The notes under the pieces: generated by a model
What the model saw: only the letters and a program-made list of their open reading frames with translations
Databases searched by the model: none
Told to the model about the DNA's origin: nothing
Shown here: one piece after another, positions 1 to 9,774 of the stretch
Position numbering within the stretch: position 1 is the first letter of the stretch
How the letters are laid out: each line of letters begins with the position of its first letter
Position numbers and translations under genes: made by a program
Assembly (NCBI RefSeq): GCF_900099785.1
Contig: NZ_FNDS01000002.1
Coordinates: 1 to 64,000, forward strand
DNA from: Pseudomonas panipatensis
GTDB taxonomy: Bacteria > Pseudomonadota > Gammaproteobacteria > Pseudomonadales > Pseudomonadaceae
Reading direction: 5' to 3'
DNA length: 64,000 nucleotides

Positions 1-654
1 GACCACCGAAAGCGCGACCACGACGGCGGCGCCGGGCAACGCCAGGAGCAGCTCGCGCACGGTCCAGTCGCGGTAGATGGCCACGGCGAAGGTGATCGCC
101 AGGCTGAATGCCAGGCCACCGTAGAAGCCTTCCCAGCTCTTGCCCGGACTGACCCTGGGCGCCAGCTTGCGCTTACCGAAGGTCTTCCCGGAGAAATAGG
201 CGCCAATGTCGGCGGCCCAGACCAGCACCATGACAGCGACGATCAGCCAGTTGGCCAACGGCCAGTGCTTGAGCACGACCAGGCCCTGCCAGGCCGGCAA
301 CAGGATCAGCAGGCCGATCAGCAGCCGGCGCCAGCGCCCGCCCCAACTGGAAACACTGTCCGGGTAGGTAAGCACCATGACCGTCGCCAGCAACCACCAG
401 AGCACCGCCAGCAGCAATACCGCCCCGGCCAGCTGCGGCAACCAGGACAGCAGCACCATCGCCGCGGCGACCGCCGCGGCGTAGCAGACGCGCGCCGGTT
501 GTTCGTTGTAGCCGGCCAGACGCGCCCATTCCCACGCCCCGACAGCGACCACCAGGCCGATGAACAGCGCGAAAGCCGCGCCGTCGAGGAAGAAAAAACC
601 ACCCAGCGCAATGGGCAGTAGCACCAGCGCCGTGATGATTCGTTGTTTCAACAT
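1..654 (-). CDS. cdsA: Phosphatidate cytidylyltransferase (partial, C-terminus beyond window)
   Basis: This gene makes CDP-diacylglycerol from phosphatidate and CTP at the inner membrane, the branch point for all phospholipids. Reading from the ATG at 652-654 there are 218 open codons to the window edge, so the C-terminal part with the CDP-transferase signature is missing. The visible part begins MLKQRIITALVLLP and carries several hydrophobic helices. A conserved CdsA stretch around residues 140-180 reads ADIGAYFSGKTFGKRKLAP. The start overlaps the uppS stop by 7 bases, which indicates translational coupling. Order and family both match the usual uppS-cdsA arrangement. Confident apart from truncation. 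Confidence 0.93.
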   Translation of the reverse strand, partial: MLKQRIITALVLLPIALGGFFFLDGAAFALFIGLVVAVGAWEWARLAGYNEQPARVCYAAAVAAAMVLLSWLPQLAGAVLLLAVLWWLLATVMVLTYPDSVSSWGGRWRRLLIGLLILLPAWQGLVVLKHWPLANWLIVAVMVLVWAADIGAYFSGKTFGKRKLAPRVSPGKSWEGFYGGLAFSLAITFAVAIYRDWTVRELLLALPGAAVVVALSVV

Positions 655-1403
655 GACGGAGGCGCCTCGGCCTGAACCTGCTCGCTGGTCTTGCCGAAGC
701 GACGCTGGCGGGTGGCATAGTCGGCCAAGGCTTCGCGCATCGCCGCGCTCTTGAAGTCCGGCCAGTAGAGATCGGAGAAGTACAGCTCGGCGTAAGCCAA
801 CTGCCAGAGCAGGAAGTTGCTGATGCGATGTTCGCCGCCGGTGCGGATGCACAGGTCGGGCATGGGCTGGTCGCCGGTGCTCAGGCAACCCTGAATCAAC
901 CCGGGACTGATGTCCTCGGGTGCCAGATGACCAGCCTGCACCTCACGAGCGAGACGCTGCGCCGCCTGCGTGATATCCCACTGGCCGCCATAGTTGGCCG
1001 CCACCTGAAGCAGCAGGCCCTTGTGCCCGGCGGTGAGATTTTCCGCCTCGCGCATGGCGGCCTGCAGCTCGGGATGGAAGCGGCTGCGATCACCGATGAT
1101 GCGCAGACGGATGCCGTTCGCATCGAGCTTGCGCACCTCACGGCGCAGCGCCATGAGGAACAGTTCCATCAACGCCCCGACCTCTTCGACCGGGCGCTGC
1201 CAGTTCTCGCTGGAGAAGGCGAACAGCGTCAGCACTTCGACGCCGGCCTCGGCGCAGGTCTTGACCACCGCACGAACCGCATGGACACCGGCCTTGTGCC
1301 CGGCAACACCGGGCAGCAGGCGCTTCTTCGCCCAACGGTTGTTGCCGTCCATGATGATGGCCACGTGACGTGGCACCGCGGCCACCTGCTTGGTCTTGTC
1401 CAT
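648..1403 (-). CDS. uppS: Isoprenyl transferase (undecaprenyl diphosphate synthase)
   Basis: The enzyme condenses FPP with eight IPP units to give the C55 lipid carrier used for peptidoglycan, O-antigen and the capsule made by the locus at 33-56 kb. The protein has the family motif HVAIIMDGNNRWAKKR near the N-terminus, with the catalytic Asp at residue 19. It also has the C-terminal CIRTGGEHRISNFLLWQ stretch. I start it at 1403 (MDKTKQ, 251 residues) because the P. aeruginosa protein starts MEKTKP. An ATG three codons upstream (1412) is the alternative. It lies between frr (17-base gap) and cdsA (7-base overlap). Confidence 0.96.
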   Translation of the reverse strand: MDKTKQVAAVPRHVAIIMDGNNRWAKKRLLPGVAGHKAGVHAVRAVVKTCAEAGVEVLTLFAFSSENWQRPVEEVGALMELFLMALRREVRKLDANGIRLRIIGDRSRFHPELQAAMREAENLTAGHKGLLLQVAANYGGQWDITQAAQRLAREVQAGHLAPEDISPGLIQGCLSTGDQPMPDLCIRTGGEHRISNFLLWQLAYAELYFSDLYWPDFKSAAMREALADYATRQRRFGKTSEQVQAEAPPSC

Positions 1404-1419
1404 GACTGTCATCCGGCCG

Positions 1420-1977
1420 TCAGACAGCCATCAGGTCTGCTTCCTTGGCCTCCAGGGCCTTTTCGATCTCGGCGACGAACTTGTCGGTGAGCTTCTGGAT
1501 TTCCTCACCGGCGCGACGCTCGTCGTCCTCGCTGATTTCCTTCTCTTTCTGCAGGTCTTTCAGCTGAGCCAGGGCATCACGACGGATGTTGCGCACGGAA
1601 ACGCGAGCCTGCTCGGCCTCGGCACGGGCTTGCTTGGTAAAGCCCTTGCGGGTTTCCTCGGTCAGCGCCGGCATCGGAACACGGATGGTGGTGCCGGCGG
1701 TAGCCGGATTCAGGCCCAGATCGGAGGTCATGATGGCCTTCTCGACGGCCTGGATCATGCTCTTGTCGAACACGCTCAGCGCGAGGGTACGGGAGTCCTC
1801 GACGGTGATGTTGGCCACCTGGCGCAGCGGCGTATCGCTACCGTAGTAGGAAACCATCACGCTATCCAGGATGCTCGGGTGAGCACGGCCGGTACGAATC
1901 TTGGCGAAGGCGTGGCCCAGCGCTTCCAGGGTCTTGCCCATGCGCTCCTGCGCTTCTTTCTTGATCTCGTTGATCAT
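1420..1977 (-). CDS. frr: Ribosome recycling factor
   Basis: Together with EF-G this factor splits post-termination ribosomes in the cytoplasm. The 185-residue product has the standard family length. It starts [20 protein letters not shown] and includes the conserved stretch [13 protein letters not shown], followed by the helical second half ([20 protein letters not shown]). The start codon is separated from the pyrH stop by a single base, so the two are certainly co-transcribed and probably translationally coupled. A purine-rich GAGGAT sits at the end of pyrH and can serve as its ribosome binding site. Confidence 0.97.
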   Translation of the reverse strand: MINEIKKEAQERMGKTLEALGHAFAKIRTGRAHPSILDSVMVSYYGSDTPLRQVANITVEDSRTLALSVFDKSMIQAVEKAIMTSDLGLNPATAGTTIRVPMPALTEETRKGFTKQARAEAEQARVSVRNIRRDALAQLKDLQKEKEISEDDERRAGEEIQKLTDKFVAEIEKALEAKEADLMAV

Positions 1978-1978
1978 T

Positions 1979-2716
1979 TCAATCCTCCTCGATCAGGGTG
2001 CCTTCGGCACCACCAACAACAATATTCAGCAGCGCGCCCGGCTTGTTCATGTTGAACACCCGCAGCGGCATTTTCTGGTCGCGGCACAGGCAGATGGCCG
2101 TCAGGTCCATCACGCCCAGCTTGCGGTCAAGCACTTCGTCGTAGGTCAGGCGCTCGAACTTCTCGGCATTCGGGTCCTTGAACGGGTCGGCAGTGTACAC
2201 ACCATCGACCTTGGTCGCCTTCAACACGACGTCAGCATCTATTTCAATGGCGCGCAGGCAGGCGGCGGAGTCAGTGGTGAAGAACGGATTGCCGGTACCG
2301 GCGGAGAAGATCACCACCTCGCCACTCTTCAGGTGGCGCATGGCTTTACGACGGTCGTAATGGTCGGTGACGCCGACCATGCTGATCGCCGACATGACGA
2401 TCGCGGTGATGTTCGAGCGCTCCAGGGCATCACGCATGGCCAGGCCGTTCATCACGGTGGCGAGCATGCCCATGTGGTCGCCGGTCACGCGATCCATACC
2501 GGCGGCGGACAGCGCGGCGCCGCGGAACAGGTTGCCACCGCCGATCACCAGACCGACCTGCACACCGATCCCGACCAGCTGGCCGATTTCCAGGGCCATC
2601 CGATCCAGCACCTTGGGGTCGATACCGAACTCTTCGCTCCCCATCAGGGCTTCGCCGCTCAATTTAAGAAGAATGCGTTTATAGCGAGGTTGACGAGCGC
2701 TCAGCTGCTGAGCCAT
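1979..2716 (-). CDS. pyrH: UMP kinase
   Basis: This hexameric kinase phosphorylates UMP to UDP in pyrimidine nucleotide synthesis. The 245-residue product shows the amino-acid-kinase fold signatures [10 protein letters not shown] (residues 17-26), [13 protein letters not shown] and [15 protein letters not shown]. It is close to the P. aeruginosa protein along its whole length, including the N-terminal extension [26 protein letters not shown] stretch immediately upstream is a strong ribosome binding site. Its place between tsf and frr is the classical order. Confidence 0.97.
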   Translation of the reverse strand: MAQQLSARQPRYKRILLKLSGEALMGSEEFGIDPKVLDRMALEIGQLVGIGVQVGLVIGGGNLFRGAALSAAGMDRVTGDHMGMLATVMNGLAMRDALERSNITAIVMSAISMVGVTDHYDRRKAMRHLKSGEVVIFSAGTGNPFFTTDSAACLRAIEIDADVVLKATKVDGVYTADPFKDPNAEKFERLTYDEVLDRKLGVMDLTAICLCRDQKMPLRVFNMNKPGALLNIVVGGAEGTLIEED

Positions 2717-2906
2717 GACCTTTTTCTCCTGCGGCGATGATGAATGCTTGGCGCCTCGCGCGGCGCCGATCGTGGAAGCATGGACCAGCCACGCTTACGG
2801 CACCCTTACCCCGCCTGGCGGGCCCGTGCCGTGGAAACCACCCCCGAATGGCTTCCCCAGTTTGACGAAGAGGCCGCGCGCGTGAGCGGGCAGCCTCTTG
2901 CGGGGC

Positions 2907-2923
2907 GACAGTCGAAGACTGTC
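2907..2923 (-). terminator. Small hairpin directly after the tsf stop
   Basis: A perfect 7-bp stem with a 3-base loop (GACAGTC / GACTGTC) abuts the tsf stop codon on the minus strand. There is no T-run after it, so it is more likely a partial attenuator or an mRNA-stabilising 3' structure than a complete terminator. The tsf-pyrH gap (2717-2923) also holds a wider inverted repeat of AAGAGGC and GCCTCTT, again without a T-run. Confidence 0.4.
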
Positions 2924-3793
2924 TTACTGCTTGGAAGCGGCTACTTGAGCAGCAACCTCGGCAGCGAAGTCGGCCTCGACCTTCTCGATGCCCTCACCCA
3001 CTTCGTAGCGGATGAAGGAAACGATTTCGGCGCCGGCTTTCTTGGCCAGATCACCGACCTTGACTTCCGGATCCTTGACGAACGGCTGCTCGACCAGGCT
3101 GGCTTCGGCGAGGAACTTGGCGATACGGCCCTTGACCATGTTCTCGACGATGTTTTCCGGCTTGCCGGCGATCTTCTCGGCGTTCAGCGCCAGGAAGATT
3201 TCCTTTTCCTTGGCAACCGCTTCCTCGGAAACCTGCGACGGGTCCAGGAACTGCGGGTTGCTGGCAGCAACGTGCATGGCGATGTCACGAGCCAGGTCGG
3301 CGTTGCCGCCTTTCAGGGTGACCAGAACACCGATGCGGTGGCCGTGCAGGTAGGCGCCAACCACGTCACCTTCGGCACGAGCCAGACGGCGGATGTTGAC
3401 GTTCTCGCCGCACTTGGCGACCAGCGCTTCACGGGCGGATTCCTGCTCGGCGATCAGCGGAGCGGCGTCGGTCAGTTTCTGAGCGACTGCTTTGTCCAGG
3501 CTGGCAGCGACGAACGCCTTGAAGTCGTCCTGCAGCGCCAGGAAGTCGGTCTGCGAGTTGACTTCGATGATGGTGGCAGCCTTGCCGTCGTCGGCCACTT
3601 TGACCGCGATGGAGCCTTCAGCGGCGATGTTGCCGGCTTTCTTGGCGGCCTTGATGGCGCCGGAAGCGCGCATGTCGTCGATGGCCTTCTCGATGTCGCC
3701 TTCGGCGGCAACCAGCGCCTTCTTGCATTCCATCATGCCCTGGCCGGTGCGCTCGCGCAGTTCTTTAACCAGTGCTGCAGTAATCTCTGCCAT
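2924..3793 (-). CDS. tsf: Translation elongation factor Ts
   Basis: EF-Ts is the nucleotide exchange factor of EF-Tu. The protein is 289 residues from the start at 3793 ([19 protein letters not shown]). The open frame extends nine codons further upstream, but MAEITAALV is the conserved N-terminus. It has the UBA-like N-terminal domain with [12 protein letters not shown] and the core motif [11 protein letters not shown] that contacts EF-Tu. It is second in the rpsB-tsf-pyrH-frr operon and separated from rpsB by 124 bases containing a strong hairpin. Confidence 0.97.
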   Translation of the reverse strand: MAEITAALVKELRERTGQGMMECKKALVAAEGDIEKAIDDMRASGAIKAAKKAGNIAAEGSIAVKVADDGKAATIIEVNSQTDFLALQDDFKAFVAASLDKAVAQKLTDAAPLIAEQESAREALVAKCGENVNIRRLARAEGDVVGAYLHGHRIGVLVTLKGGNADLARDIAMHVAASNPQFLDPSQVSEEAVAKEKEIFLALNAEKIAGKPENIVENMVKGRIAKFLAEASLVEQPFVKDPEVKVGDLAKKAGAEIVSFIRYEVGEGIEKVEADFAAEVAAQVAASKQ

Positions 3794-3859
3794 TTGGAAA
3801 CCCTCTTGAGTAGCTCTCAAAACCAGATCGCCCGGCTGGCCGGGCGGAATTCAGGGGTG

Positions 3860-3888
3860 GCAAAAAGGGGGCCAGGCCCCCTTTTTGC
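3860..3888 (-). terminator. rpsB-tsf intergenic terminator/attenuator
   Basis: A perfect inverted repeat: 14 bases on each side of one central A, with A-run, G-run and CC on one arm. As RNA it forms a GC-rich stem flanked by five A on one side and five U on the other, the shape of an intrinsic terminator on either strand. It sits 29 bases after rpsB. Partial termination here would lower tsf relative to rpsB; such an rpsB-tsf attenuator is known in E. coli. Confidence 0.75.
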
Positions 3889-3917
3889 GCACCGTTGGAC
3901 GTCTGGACGTCCTGGAA

Positions 3918-4658
3918 TCAGCCTTCGGCGGATTCAGCCGGCGCTTCTTCGACGAACTCGTCAGCGCCGCCTACAGCGTTCTGCTTGCCGCTCAGCACGG
4001 CATCAGCCATGGCGCTGAGGTACAGCTGTACGGCGCGGATGGCGTCGTCGTTACCCGGGATGACGTAATCGACGCCTTCCGGGCTGCTGTTGGTATCGAC
4101 AACGCCGATGACCGGGATGCCCAGCTTGTTGGCTTCGGTGATAGCGATGCGCTCGTGGTCGACGTCGATCACGAACAGAGCGTCCGGCAGGCCGCCCATG
4201 TCCTTGATACCACCCAGGCTGCGATCCAGTTTTTCCAGATCACGGGTGCGCATCAGGGCTTCTTTCTTGGTCAGCTTGGCGAAGGTGCCGTCCTGGGACT
4301 GGGTCTCCAGGTCGCGCAGGCGCTTGATCGACTGACGGATGGTCTTGTAGTTGGTGAGCATGCCGCCCAGCCAACGGTGGTCGACGTAGGGCATGCCGCA
4401 ACGGGCAGCTTCTTCGCGAACGATCTTGCCGGCGGAACGCTTGGTGCCGACGAACAGGATCTTGTTCTTGCCCTGGGCCAGGCGCTCAACGAAGGTCAGG
4501 GCCTCGTTGAACATCGGCAGAGTCTTTTCCAGGTTGATGATGTGGATCTTGTTGCGCGCGCCGAAAATGAACTTGCCCATTTTCGGGTTCCAGTAACGGG
4601 TCTGGTGGCCGAAGTGCACACCGGCCTTCAGCATATCGCGCATGTTGACTTGGGACAT
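3918..4658 (-). CDS. rpsB: 30S ribosomal protein S2
   Basis: S2 is a late-assembling small-subunit protein. I place the start at 4658 ([20 protein letters not shown]), giving 246 residues, the usual length. The frame is open 24 codons further upstream but that extension is not conserved. Family landmarks are [15 protein letters not shown] near the N-terminus and [15 protein letters not shown] in the C-terminal half. A GAGGAAC ribosome binding site precedes the ATG. It is the first gene of the minus-strand operon and diverges from map. Confidence 0.97.
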   Translation of the reverse strand: MSQVNMRDMLKAGVHFGHQTRYWNPKMGKFIFGARNKIHIINLEKTLPMFNEALTFVERLAQGKNKILFVGTKRSAGKIVREEAARCGMPYVDHRWLGGMLTNYKTIRQSIKRLRDLETQSQDGTFAKLTKKEALMRTRDLEKLDRSLGGIKDMGGLPDALFVIDVDHERIAITEANKLGIPVIGVVDTNSSPEGVDYVIPGNDDAIRAVQLYLSAMADAVLSGKQNAVGGADEFVEEAPAESAEG

Positions 4659-4792
4659 GATTGTTCCTCGATAAGTCGGGTTGGGCCTCCATGCATCCCA
4701 ATGACCAACCCTTGCGGGCACCCAGGCCATCGTGTCGATGCATGTGTGGGTTTAAGGCTCTCGCCAGGCCATAGCCGGCAAAAGCGGGGCGC

Positions 4793-4821
4793 TTTATATC
4801 ACAGAAAGGCAGGCGAGGCTA
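4793..4821 (-). promoter_or_regulatory. Candidate rpsB promoter
   Basis: On the minus strand a TATAAA hexamer (4793-4798) lies 17 bases from TAGCCT (4816-4821), a poor -35. The start would give a leader of about 130 bases ahead of rpsB, long enough for S2 autoregulation, which is known in E. coli. The rest of the 241-base divergent gap to map shows no other clear sigma70 pair. Confidence 0.35.
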
Positions 4822-4899
4822 CTGGCGGAGCCTGTGGCTTATGGCTTGCAGCCCGAAGCTGTTACCATAGCGACTTTTCCGCCTGCGTCCGAGAACTCT

Positions 4900-5682
4900 A
4901 TGACCGTCACCATCAAGACGCCCGAAGATATCGAAAAAATGCGCATCGCCGGCCGCCTGGCCGCCGAAGTGCTGGAAATGATCGGCGAGCACGTCAAGCC
5001 CGGGGTCACGACCGACGAACTGGACCGCATCTGCCACGACTATATCGTCAACGTGCAGCAGGCCATTCCCGCGCCGCTGAATTACAAGGGCTTCCCCAAG
5101 TCCATCTGCACCTCGATCAACCATGTCGTCTGCCACGGCATCCCCAATGACAAGCCGCTCAAGGAAGGCGACATCGTCAATATCGACATCACCGTCATCA
5201 AGGACGGCTACCACGGCGACACCAGCAAGATGTTCCTGGTCGGCAAGACGCCGGAGTGGGCCGAGCGCCTCTGCCAGATCACCCAGGAATGCATGTACAA
5301 GGGCATCGCCGTGGTCAAGCCGGGCGCGCACCTGGGCGACATCGGCGAGGTGATCCAGAAGTACGCCGAGAAGAATGGCTTCTCGGTGGTCCGCGAGTAC
5401 TGCGGCCACGGCATCGGCAAGGTGTTCCACGAGGAGCCGCAGGTTCTGCACTACGGCCGCGCCGGCACCGGCCTGGAACTGAAGGAAGGGATGATCTTCA
5501 CCATCGAGCCGATGATCAACCAGGGCCGCGCGGAAACCCGCCTGCTGGGCGACGGCTGGACCGCCATCACCAAGGACCGCAAGCTCTCCGCGCAGTGGGA
5601 GCACACCGTGCTGGTCACCGCCGACGGCTACGAAATCCTCACCCTGCGCAACGACGAAAGCGTCGCCCGCGTCGGGCCGTAA
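4900..5682 (+). CDS. map: Type I methionine aminopeptidase
   Basis: This cytoplasmic metalloenzyme removes the initiator Met from nascent proteins. The 260-residue product (start 4900, MTVTIKTPEDIEKMRIAGR) shows the substrate-binding His79 in the VCHGIPN stretch. Metal ligands are Asp96 and Asp107 (NIDITVIKDGYHGDTS), the His of CGHGIGKVFHEEP, and the Glu residues of FTIEPMI and WEHTVLV. All five metal ligands expected for the family are present. It is divergent from rpsB, the usual Pseudomonas arrangement, and is followed by glnD 140 bases later. Confidence 0.97.
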   Translation: MTVTIKTPEDIEKMRIAGRLAAEVLEMIGEHVKPGVTTDELDRICHDYIVNVQQAIPAPLNYKGFPKSICTSINHVVCHGIPNDKPLKEGDIVNIDITVIKDGYHGDTSKMFLVGKTPEWAERLCQITQECMYKGIAVVKPGAHLGDIGEVIQKYAEKNGFSVVREYCGHGIGKVFHEEPQVLHYGRAGTGLELKEGMIFTIEPMINQGRAETRLLGDGWTAITKDRKLSAQWEHTVLVTADGYEILTLRNDESVARVGP

Positions 5683-5704
5683 CGCCGTTTGCAATCTCGC
5701 CGAC

Positions 5705-5732
5705 GGCTGGGTAGAACATAGAAATCCCAGCC
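5705..5732 (+). other. Hairpin in the map-glnD gap
   Basis: GGCTGGG (5705-5711) and CCCAGCC (5726-5732) form a perfect 7-bp stem with a 14-base loop, 90 bases before glnD. No T-run follows, so it may attenuate read-through from map rather than end it. Confidence 0.35.
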
Positions 5733-5822
5733 CGGCACAGCCCCGGGCCTGGCGCTGAGCGAACAGGCCCGATCGGCGCCTTGTCCCTGCCCTCCCCCAG
5801 GACCTGAATTAGGAAGGCCGCC

Positions 5823-8525
5823 ATGCCACAGGTGGATCCCGAGTTGTTCGACCGTGGGCAGTTCCAGGCGGAACTGGCCCTGAAATCCAGCCCCATCGCG
5901 GCGTTCAAGAAAGCCATTCGCCAGGCCAATGAAGTGCTCGACGCGCGCTTCAACGGGGGGCGCGATATCCGCCGACTGATCGAAGACCGCGCCTGGTTCG
6001 TCGACCAGATCCTGCAACAGGCCTGGCAGCGCTTCTCCTGGAGCGAGGACGCCGACATCGCCCTGGTCGCCGTCGGCGGCTACGGCCGCGGCGAACTGCA
6101 CCCGCATTCGGACATCGACATCCTCATCCTCCTCGAAAGCGAGGACCAGGAAGTCTTCCGCGAGCCCATCGAAGGCTTCCTCACCCTGCTCTGGGACATC
6201 GGCCTGGAAGTCGGCCAGAGCGTGCGCTCGGTGGCGCAATGCGCCGAGGAAGCGCGCGCCGACCTGACGGTGGTCACCAACCTGATGGAATGCCGCACCA
6301 TTTCCGGCCCGGACCTGCTGCGCCAGCGCATGCTGGAAGCCACCGGAGCCCGGCAGATGTGGCCGAGCGGGCAGTTCTTCATGGCCAAGCGCAAGGAACA
6401 GATCCACCGCCACACCAAGTACAACGACACCGAGTACAACCTCGAACCCAACGTCAAGGGTTCGCCCGGCGGCCTGCGCGACATCCAGACCATCCTCTGG
6501 GTCGCCCGGCGCCATTTCGGCAGCCTCAACCTGCATGCGCTGGTGAAGGAAGGCTTCCTGGTGGAGAGCGAGTCCAGCGTGCTGGCGTCCTGCCAGGAGT
6601 TTCTCTGGAAGGTCCGCTACGCCCTGCACATGCTCGCCGGCCGCGCCGAAGACCGCCTGCTGTTCGATCACCAGCGGCGCATCGCCGGGCTGCTCGGCTA
6701 CCAGGACAACGACGCCAAGCTGGCGGTCGAACGCTTCATGCAGAAGTACTACCGGGTGGTGATGGCGGTTTCCGAACTCAGCGACCTGATCATGCAGCAC
6801 TTCGAAGAGGTCATCCTGCGCGCCGGCGACAACGGCCAGGTGCAAGCGCTGAACAGCCGCTTCCAGGTCCGCGATGGCTACCTCGAAGTCACGCACCCCA
6901 ACGTCTTCAAGCGCACCCCCTTCGCCCTCCTGGAAATCTTCGTGCTGATGGCCCAGCACCCGGAGATCAAGGGCGCGCGCGCCGACACCATCCGCCTGCT
7001 GCGCGACAGCCGGCACCTGATCGACGACGACTTCCGCCACGACATTCGCAATACCAGCCTGTTCATCGAGCTGTTCAAGTGCAAGGAAGGCATCCACCGC
7101 AACCTGCGGCGGATGAACCGCTACGGCATCCTCGGCCGCTACCTGCCGGAATTCGGCCTGATCATCGGGCAGATGCAGCACGACCTCTTCCACATCTATA
7201 CGGTGGACGCGCACACCCTCAACCTGATCAAGCACCTGCGCAAGCTGCAGCGCCCGGACATGGCCGAGAAGTACCCGCTGGCCAGCAAGATCATGGAGCG
7301 CCTGCCCAAGCCCGAGCTGATCTACCTCGCCGGCCTCTACCACGACATCGCCAAGGGCCGCGGCGGCGATCACTCGGAACTGGGCGCGGTGGACGCCGAG
7401 CAGTTCTGCCAGCGCCATCAGCTACCGCAGTGGGATACCGCGCTGGTCGGCTGGCTGGTGCAGCACCACCTGGTGATGTCGACCACCGCGCAGCGCAAGG
7501 ACCTCTCCGACCCGCAGGTGATCTTCGACTTCGCCCAACTGGTCGGCGACCAGACCCGCCTGGACTACCTCTACGTGCTCACCGTGGCCGACATCAACGC
7601 CACCAACCCGAGCCTGTGGAACTCCTGGCGCGCCAGCCTGCTGCGCCAGCTCTATACCGAGACCAAGCGCGCCCTGCGCCGTGGCCTGGAGAACCCGCTG
7701 GACCGCGAGGAGCAGATTCGCCAGACCCAGGTGTCGGCCATCGACATCCTAGTGCGCGACGGCATCGACCAGGACGACGCCGAGCAACTCTGGAGCCAAC
7801 TGGGCGACGACTATTTCCTCCGCCACAGCGCCGCGGACGTTGCCTGGCACACCGAGGCCATCCTCCAGCACCCGGACGACGGCACGCCGCTGGTGCTGAT
7901 CAAGGAAACCACCCAGCGCGAATTCGAAGGCGGCACGCAGATTTTCATCTACGCCGCCGACCAGCACGACCTGTTCGCCGTGACCGTGGCGGCCATGGAC
8001 CAGCTCAACCTGAACATTCAGGATGCGCGGATCATCACCTCCACCAGCCAGTTCACCCTCGACACCTACATCGTCCTCGACGCCGACGGCGGCTCGATCG
8101 GCGACAACCCGCAGCGGATCGCCGAAATCCGCCAGGGCCTGGTGGACGCGCTGAAGAACCCGGCCGACTACCCGACCATCATCCAGCGCCGCGTACCGCG
8201 CCAGCTCAAGCACTTCGCCTTCGCGCCGGTGGTGACCATCTCCACCGACGCGGCGCGCCAGGTCAGCGTGCTCGAAGTCACCGCGCCGGATCGCCCCGGC
8301 CTGCTGGCGCGCATCGGCGGGCTGTTCCTCGATTTCGACCTGTCGGTGCAGAACGCCAAGATCGCCACCCTCGGCGAGCGCGTGGAAGACGTGTTCTTCG
8401 TCACCGACGCCAAGCACCAACCGCTTTCCGACCCGGAGCTGTGCAAGCGACTGCAGACCGCCCTGGTCGAACAACTGTCACAGGCCAACGGTCAGGAAAC
8501 CGTGCCGGTGCGCATCAGCATCTAA
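5823..8525 (+). CDS. glnD: Bifunctional uridylyltransferase / uridylyl-removing enzyme GlnD
   Basis: GlnD senses glutamine and adds or removes UMP on the PII proteins, so it sets nitrogen control through GlnB, GlnE and NtrBC. The 900-residue protein has the family order. A nucleotidyltransferase domain carries [17 protein letters not shown] near residues 85-100. A middle region is followed by an HD phosphohydrolase domain (DAHTLNL near 460, [14 protein letters not shown] near 505). Two C-terminal ACT domains start near 716 ([17 protein letters not shown]) and 814 ([17 protein letters not shown]). No catalytic motif is missing. A GGAAGG ribosome binding site precedes the ATG at 5823. Confidence 0.97.
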   Translation: MPQVDPELFDRGQFQAELALKSSPIAAFKKAIRQANEVLDARFNGGRDIRRLIEDRAWFVDQILQQAWQRFSWSEDADIALVAVGGYGRGELHPHSDIDILILLESEDQEVFREPIEGFLTLLWDIGLEVGQSVRSVAQCAEEARADLTVVTNLMECRTISGPDLLRQRMLEATGARQMWPSGQFFMAKRKEQIHRHTKYNDTEYNLEPNVKGSPGGLRDIQTILWVARRHFGSLNLHALVKEGFLVESESSVLASCQEFLWKVRYALHMLAGRAEDRLLFDHQRRIAGLLGYQDNDAKLAVERFMQKYYRVVMAVSELSDLIMQHFEEVILRAGDNGQVQALNSRFQVRDGYLEVTHPNVFKRTPFALLEIFVLMAQHPEIKGARADTIRLLRDSRHLIDDDFRHDIRNTSLFIELFKCKEGIHRNLRRMNRYGILGRYLPEFGLIIGQMQHDLFHIYTVDAHTLNLIKHLRKLQRPDMAEKYPLASKIMERLPKPELIYLAGLYHDIAKGRGGDHSELGAVDAEQFCQRHQLPQWDTALVGWLVQHHLVMSTTAQRKDLSDPQVIFDFAQLVGDQTRLDYLYVLTVADINATNPSLWNSWRASLLRQLYTETKRALRRGLENPLDREEQIRQTQVSAIDILVRDGIDQDDAEQLWSQLGDDYFLRHSAADVAWHTEAILQHPDDGTPLVLIKETTQREFEGGTQIFIYAADQHDLFAVTVAAMDQLNLNIQDARIITSTSQFTLDTYIVLDADGGSIGDNPQRIAEIRQGLVDALKNPADYPTIIQRRVPRQLKHFAFAPVVTISTDAARQVSVLEVTAPDRPGLLARIGGLFLDFDLSVQNAKIATLGERVEDVFFVTDAKHQPLSDPELCKRLQTALVEQLSQANGQETVPVRISI

Positions 8526-8537
8526 CGAGCGACAACC

Positions 8538-9734
8538 ATGAACCCAGCCCTCGACCTGCTCCAGCCCTATCCCTTCGAGAAGCTCCGCGCCCTGCTCGCC
8601 GGTGCCCAGCCGCCGGCCGGGCTGGCGCCCATCGCGCTGTCCATCGGCGAACCCAAGCACCGCTCGCCGAGCTTCGTCGCCGAAGCCCTGGCGGCCAGCC
8701 TCGACCAGCTCGCGGTGTACCCGACCACCCTGGGCATCCCGGCGCTGCGCGAAGCCATCGCCGCCTGGTGCGAGCGCCGCTTCAAGGTGCCGGCCGGCTG
8801 GCTCGACCCGGCCCGCCACGTCTTGCCGGTGAACGGCACGCGCGAGGCGTTGTTCGCCTTCACCCAGACCGTGGTCGATCGCAGCAGCGCTGGCCTGGTG
8901 GTCAGCCCCAACCCCTTCTACCAGATCTACGAAGGCGCGGCCCTGCTCGCCGGCGCCCAGCCGCACTACCTGGCGTGCCGCGAGGAGAACGGCTTCAACC
9001 CGGACTTCGACGCCGTGCCGGCGGACGTCTGGGCACGCTGCCAGATCCTCTTCCTCTGCTCGCCGGGCAACCCCACCGGCGCGCTGGTGCCGCTGGAAAC
9101 CCTGAAAAAGCTGATCGCCCTGGCCGACGAGCATGATTTCGTCATCGCCGCCGACGAGTGCTACAGCGAACTCTACTTCGACGAACAGAGCCCGCCGCCC
9201 GGCCTGCTCAGCGCCTGCGCCGAACTCGGCCGCGCCGACTTCAAGCGCTGCGTGGTGTTCCACAGCCTGTCCAAGCGCTCCAACCTGCCGGGCCTGCGCT
9301 CCGGCTTCGTCGCCGGCGACGCCGAGGTGCTGAAGAAATTCCTCCTCTACCGCACCTACCACGGCTGCGCCATGCCGGTTCAGACGCAACTGGCCAGCGT
9401 CGCCGCCTGGAACGACGAAGCCCATGTGCGCGCCAACCGCGACCTGTACCGCGAGAAGTTCGATGCCGTGCTGGAGATTCTCGCTGGCGTGCTCGACGTG
9501 CGGCGCCCGGACGGCAGCTTCTACCTGTGGCCGAAGACGCCGATCGCCGACACCAGCTTCTGCCGCGAACTCTTCGCCCAACAGCACGTCACCGTGGTGC
9601 CCGGCTCCTACCTGTCGCGCGAAGTGGCTGGCGAGAATCCCGGCGCCAACCGCGTGCGCATGGCCCTGGTCGCCCCGCTCGCCGAATGCGTCGAAGCGGC
9701 AGAGCGGATCAAACGCTTCACCCAGGGGCTCTGA
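8538..9734 (+). CDS. dapC: Succinyldiaminopimelate transaminase
   Basis: This class I PLP aminotransferase acts in the succinylase branch of lysine/meso-DAP synthesis, between DapD (12.6 kb) and DapE (20.8 kb). The 398-residue product has the fold-type I features: CSPGNPTGALVPLE, AADECYSELYFDE and the PLP lysine K246 in HSLSKRSNLPGLRSG. It begins 12 bases after glnD, so the two are probably co-transcribed. The gene order glnD-dapC matches PAO1 PA3658-PA3659. Family membership is clear; the dapC assignment rests on synteny and the dap genes nearby. Confidence 0.92.
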   Translation: MNPALDLLQPYPFEKLRALLAGAQPPAGLAPIALSIGEPKHRSPSFVAEALAASLDQLAVYPTTLGIPALREAIAAWCERRFKVPAGWLDPARHVLPVNGTREALFAFTQTVVDRSSAGLVVSPNPFYQIYEGAALLAGAQPHYLACREENGFNPDFDAVPADVWARCQILFLCSPGNPTGALVPLETLKKLIALADEHDFVIAADECYSELYFDEQSPPPGLLSACAELGRADFKRCVVFHSLSKRSNLPGLRSGFVAGDAEVLKKFLLYRTYHGCAMPVQTQLASVAAWNDEAHVRANRDLYREKFDAVLEILAGVLDVRRPDGSFYLWPKTPIADTSFCRELFAQQHVTVVPGSYLSREVAGENPGANRVRMALVAPLAECVEAAERIKRFTQGL

Positions 9735-9742
9735 GGCCAGCC

Positions 9743-9774
9743 AGGACGGATAGCCGCGAACGCCTATCCGTCCT
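9743..9774. terminator. Hairpin between convergent dapC and antiporter genes
   Basis: A perfect 11-bp inverted repeat (AGGACGGATAG / CTATCCGTCCT) with a 10-base loop starts 9 bases after dapC and overlaps the stop codon of the converging antiporter gene. There is no long T-run, but the position between convergent genes fits a bidirectional terminator. Confidence 0.5.

Noticed and set aside
6239..9136. A 965-codon plus-strand frame within glnD and dapC
   Set aside because: Arg/Pro/Ala-rich frame-shifted reading of two well-supported genes; no family features.
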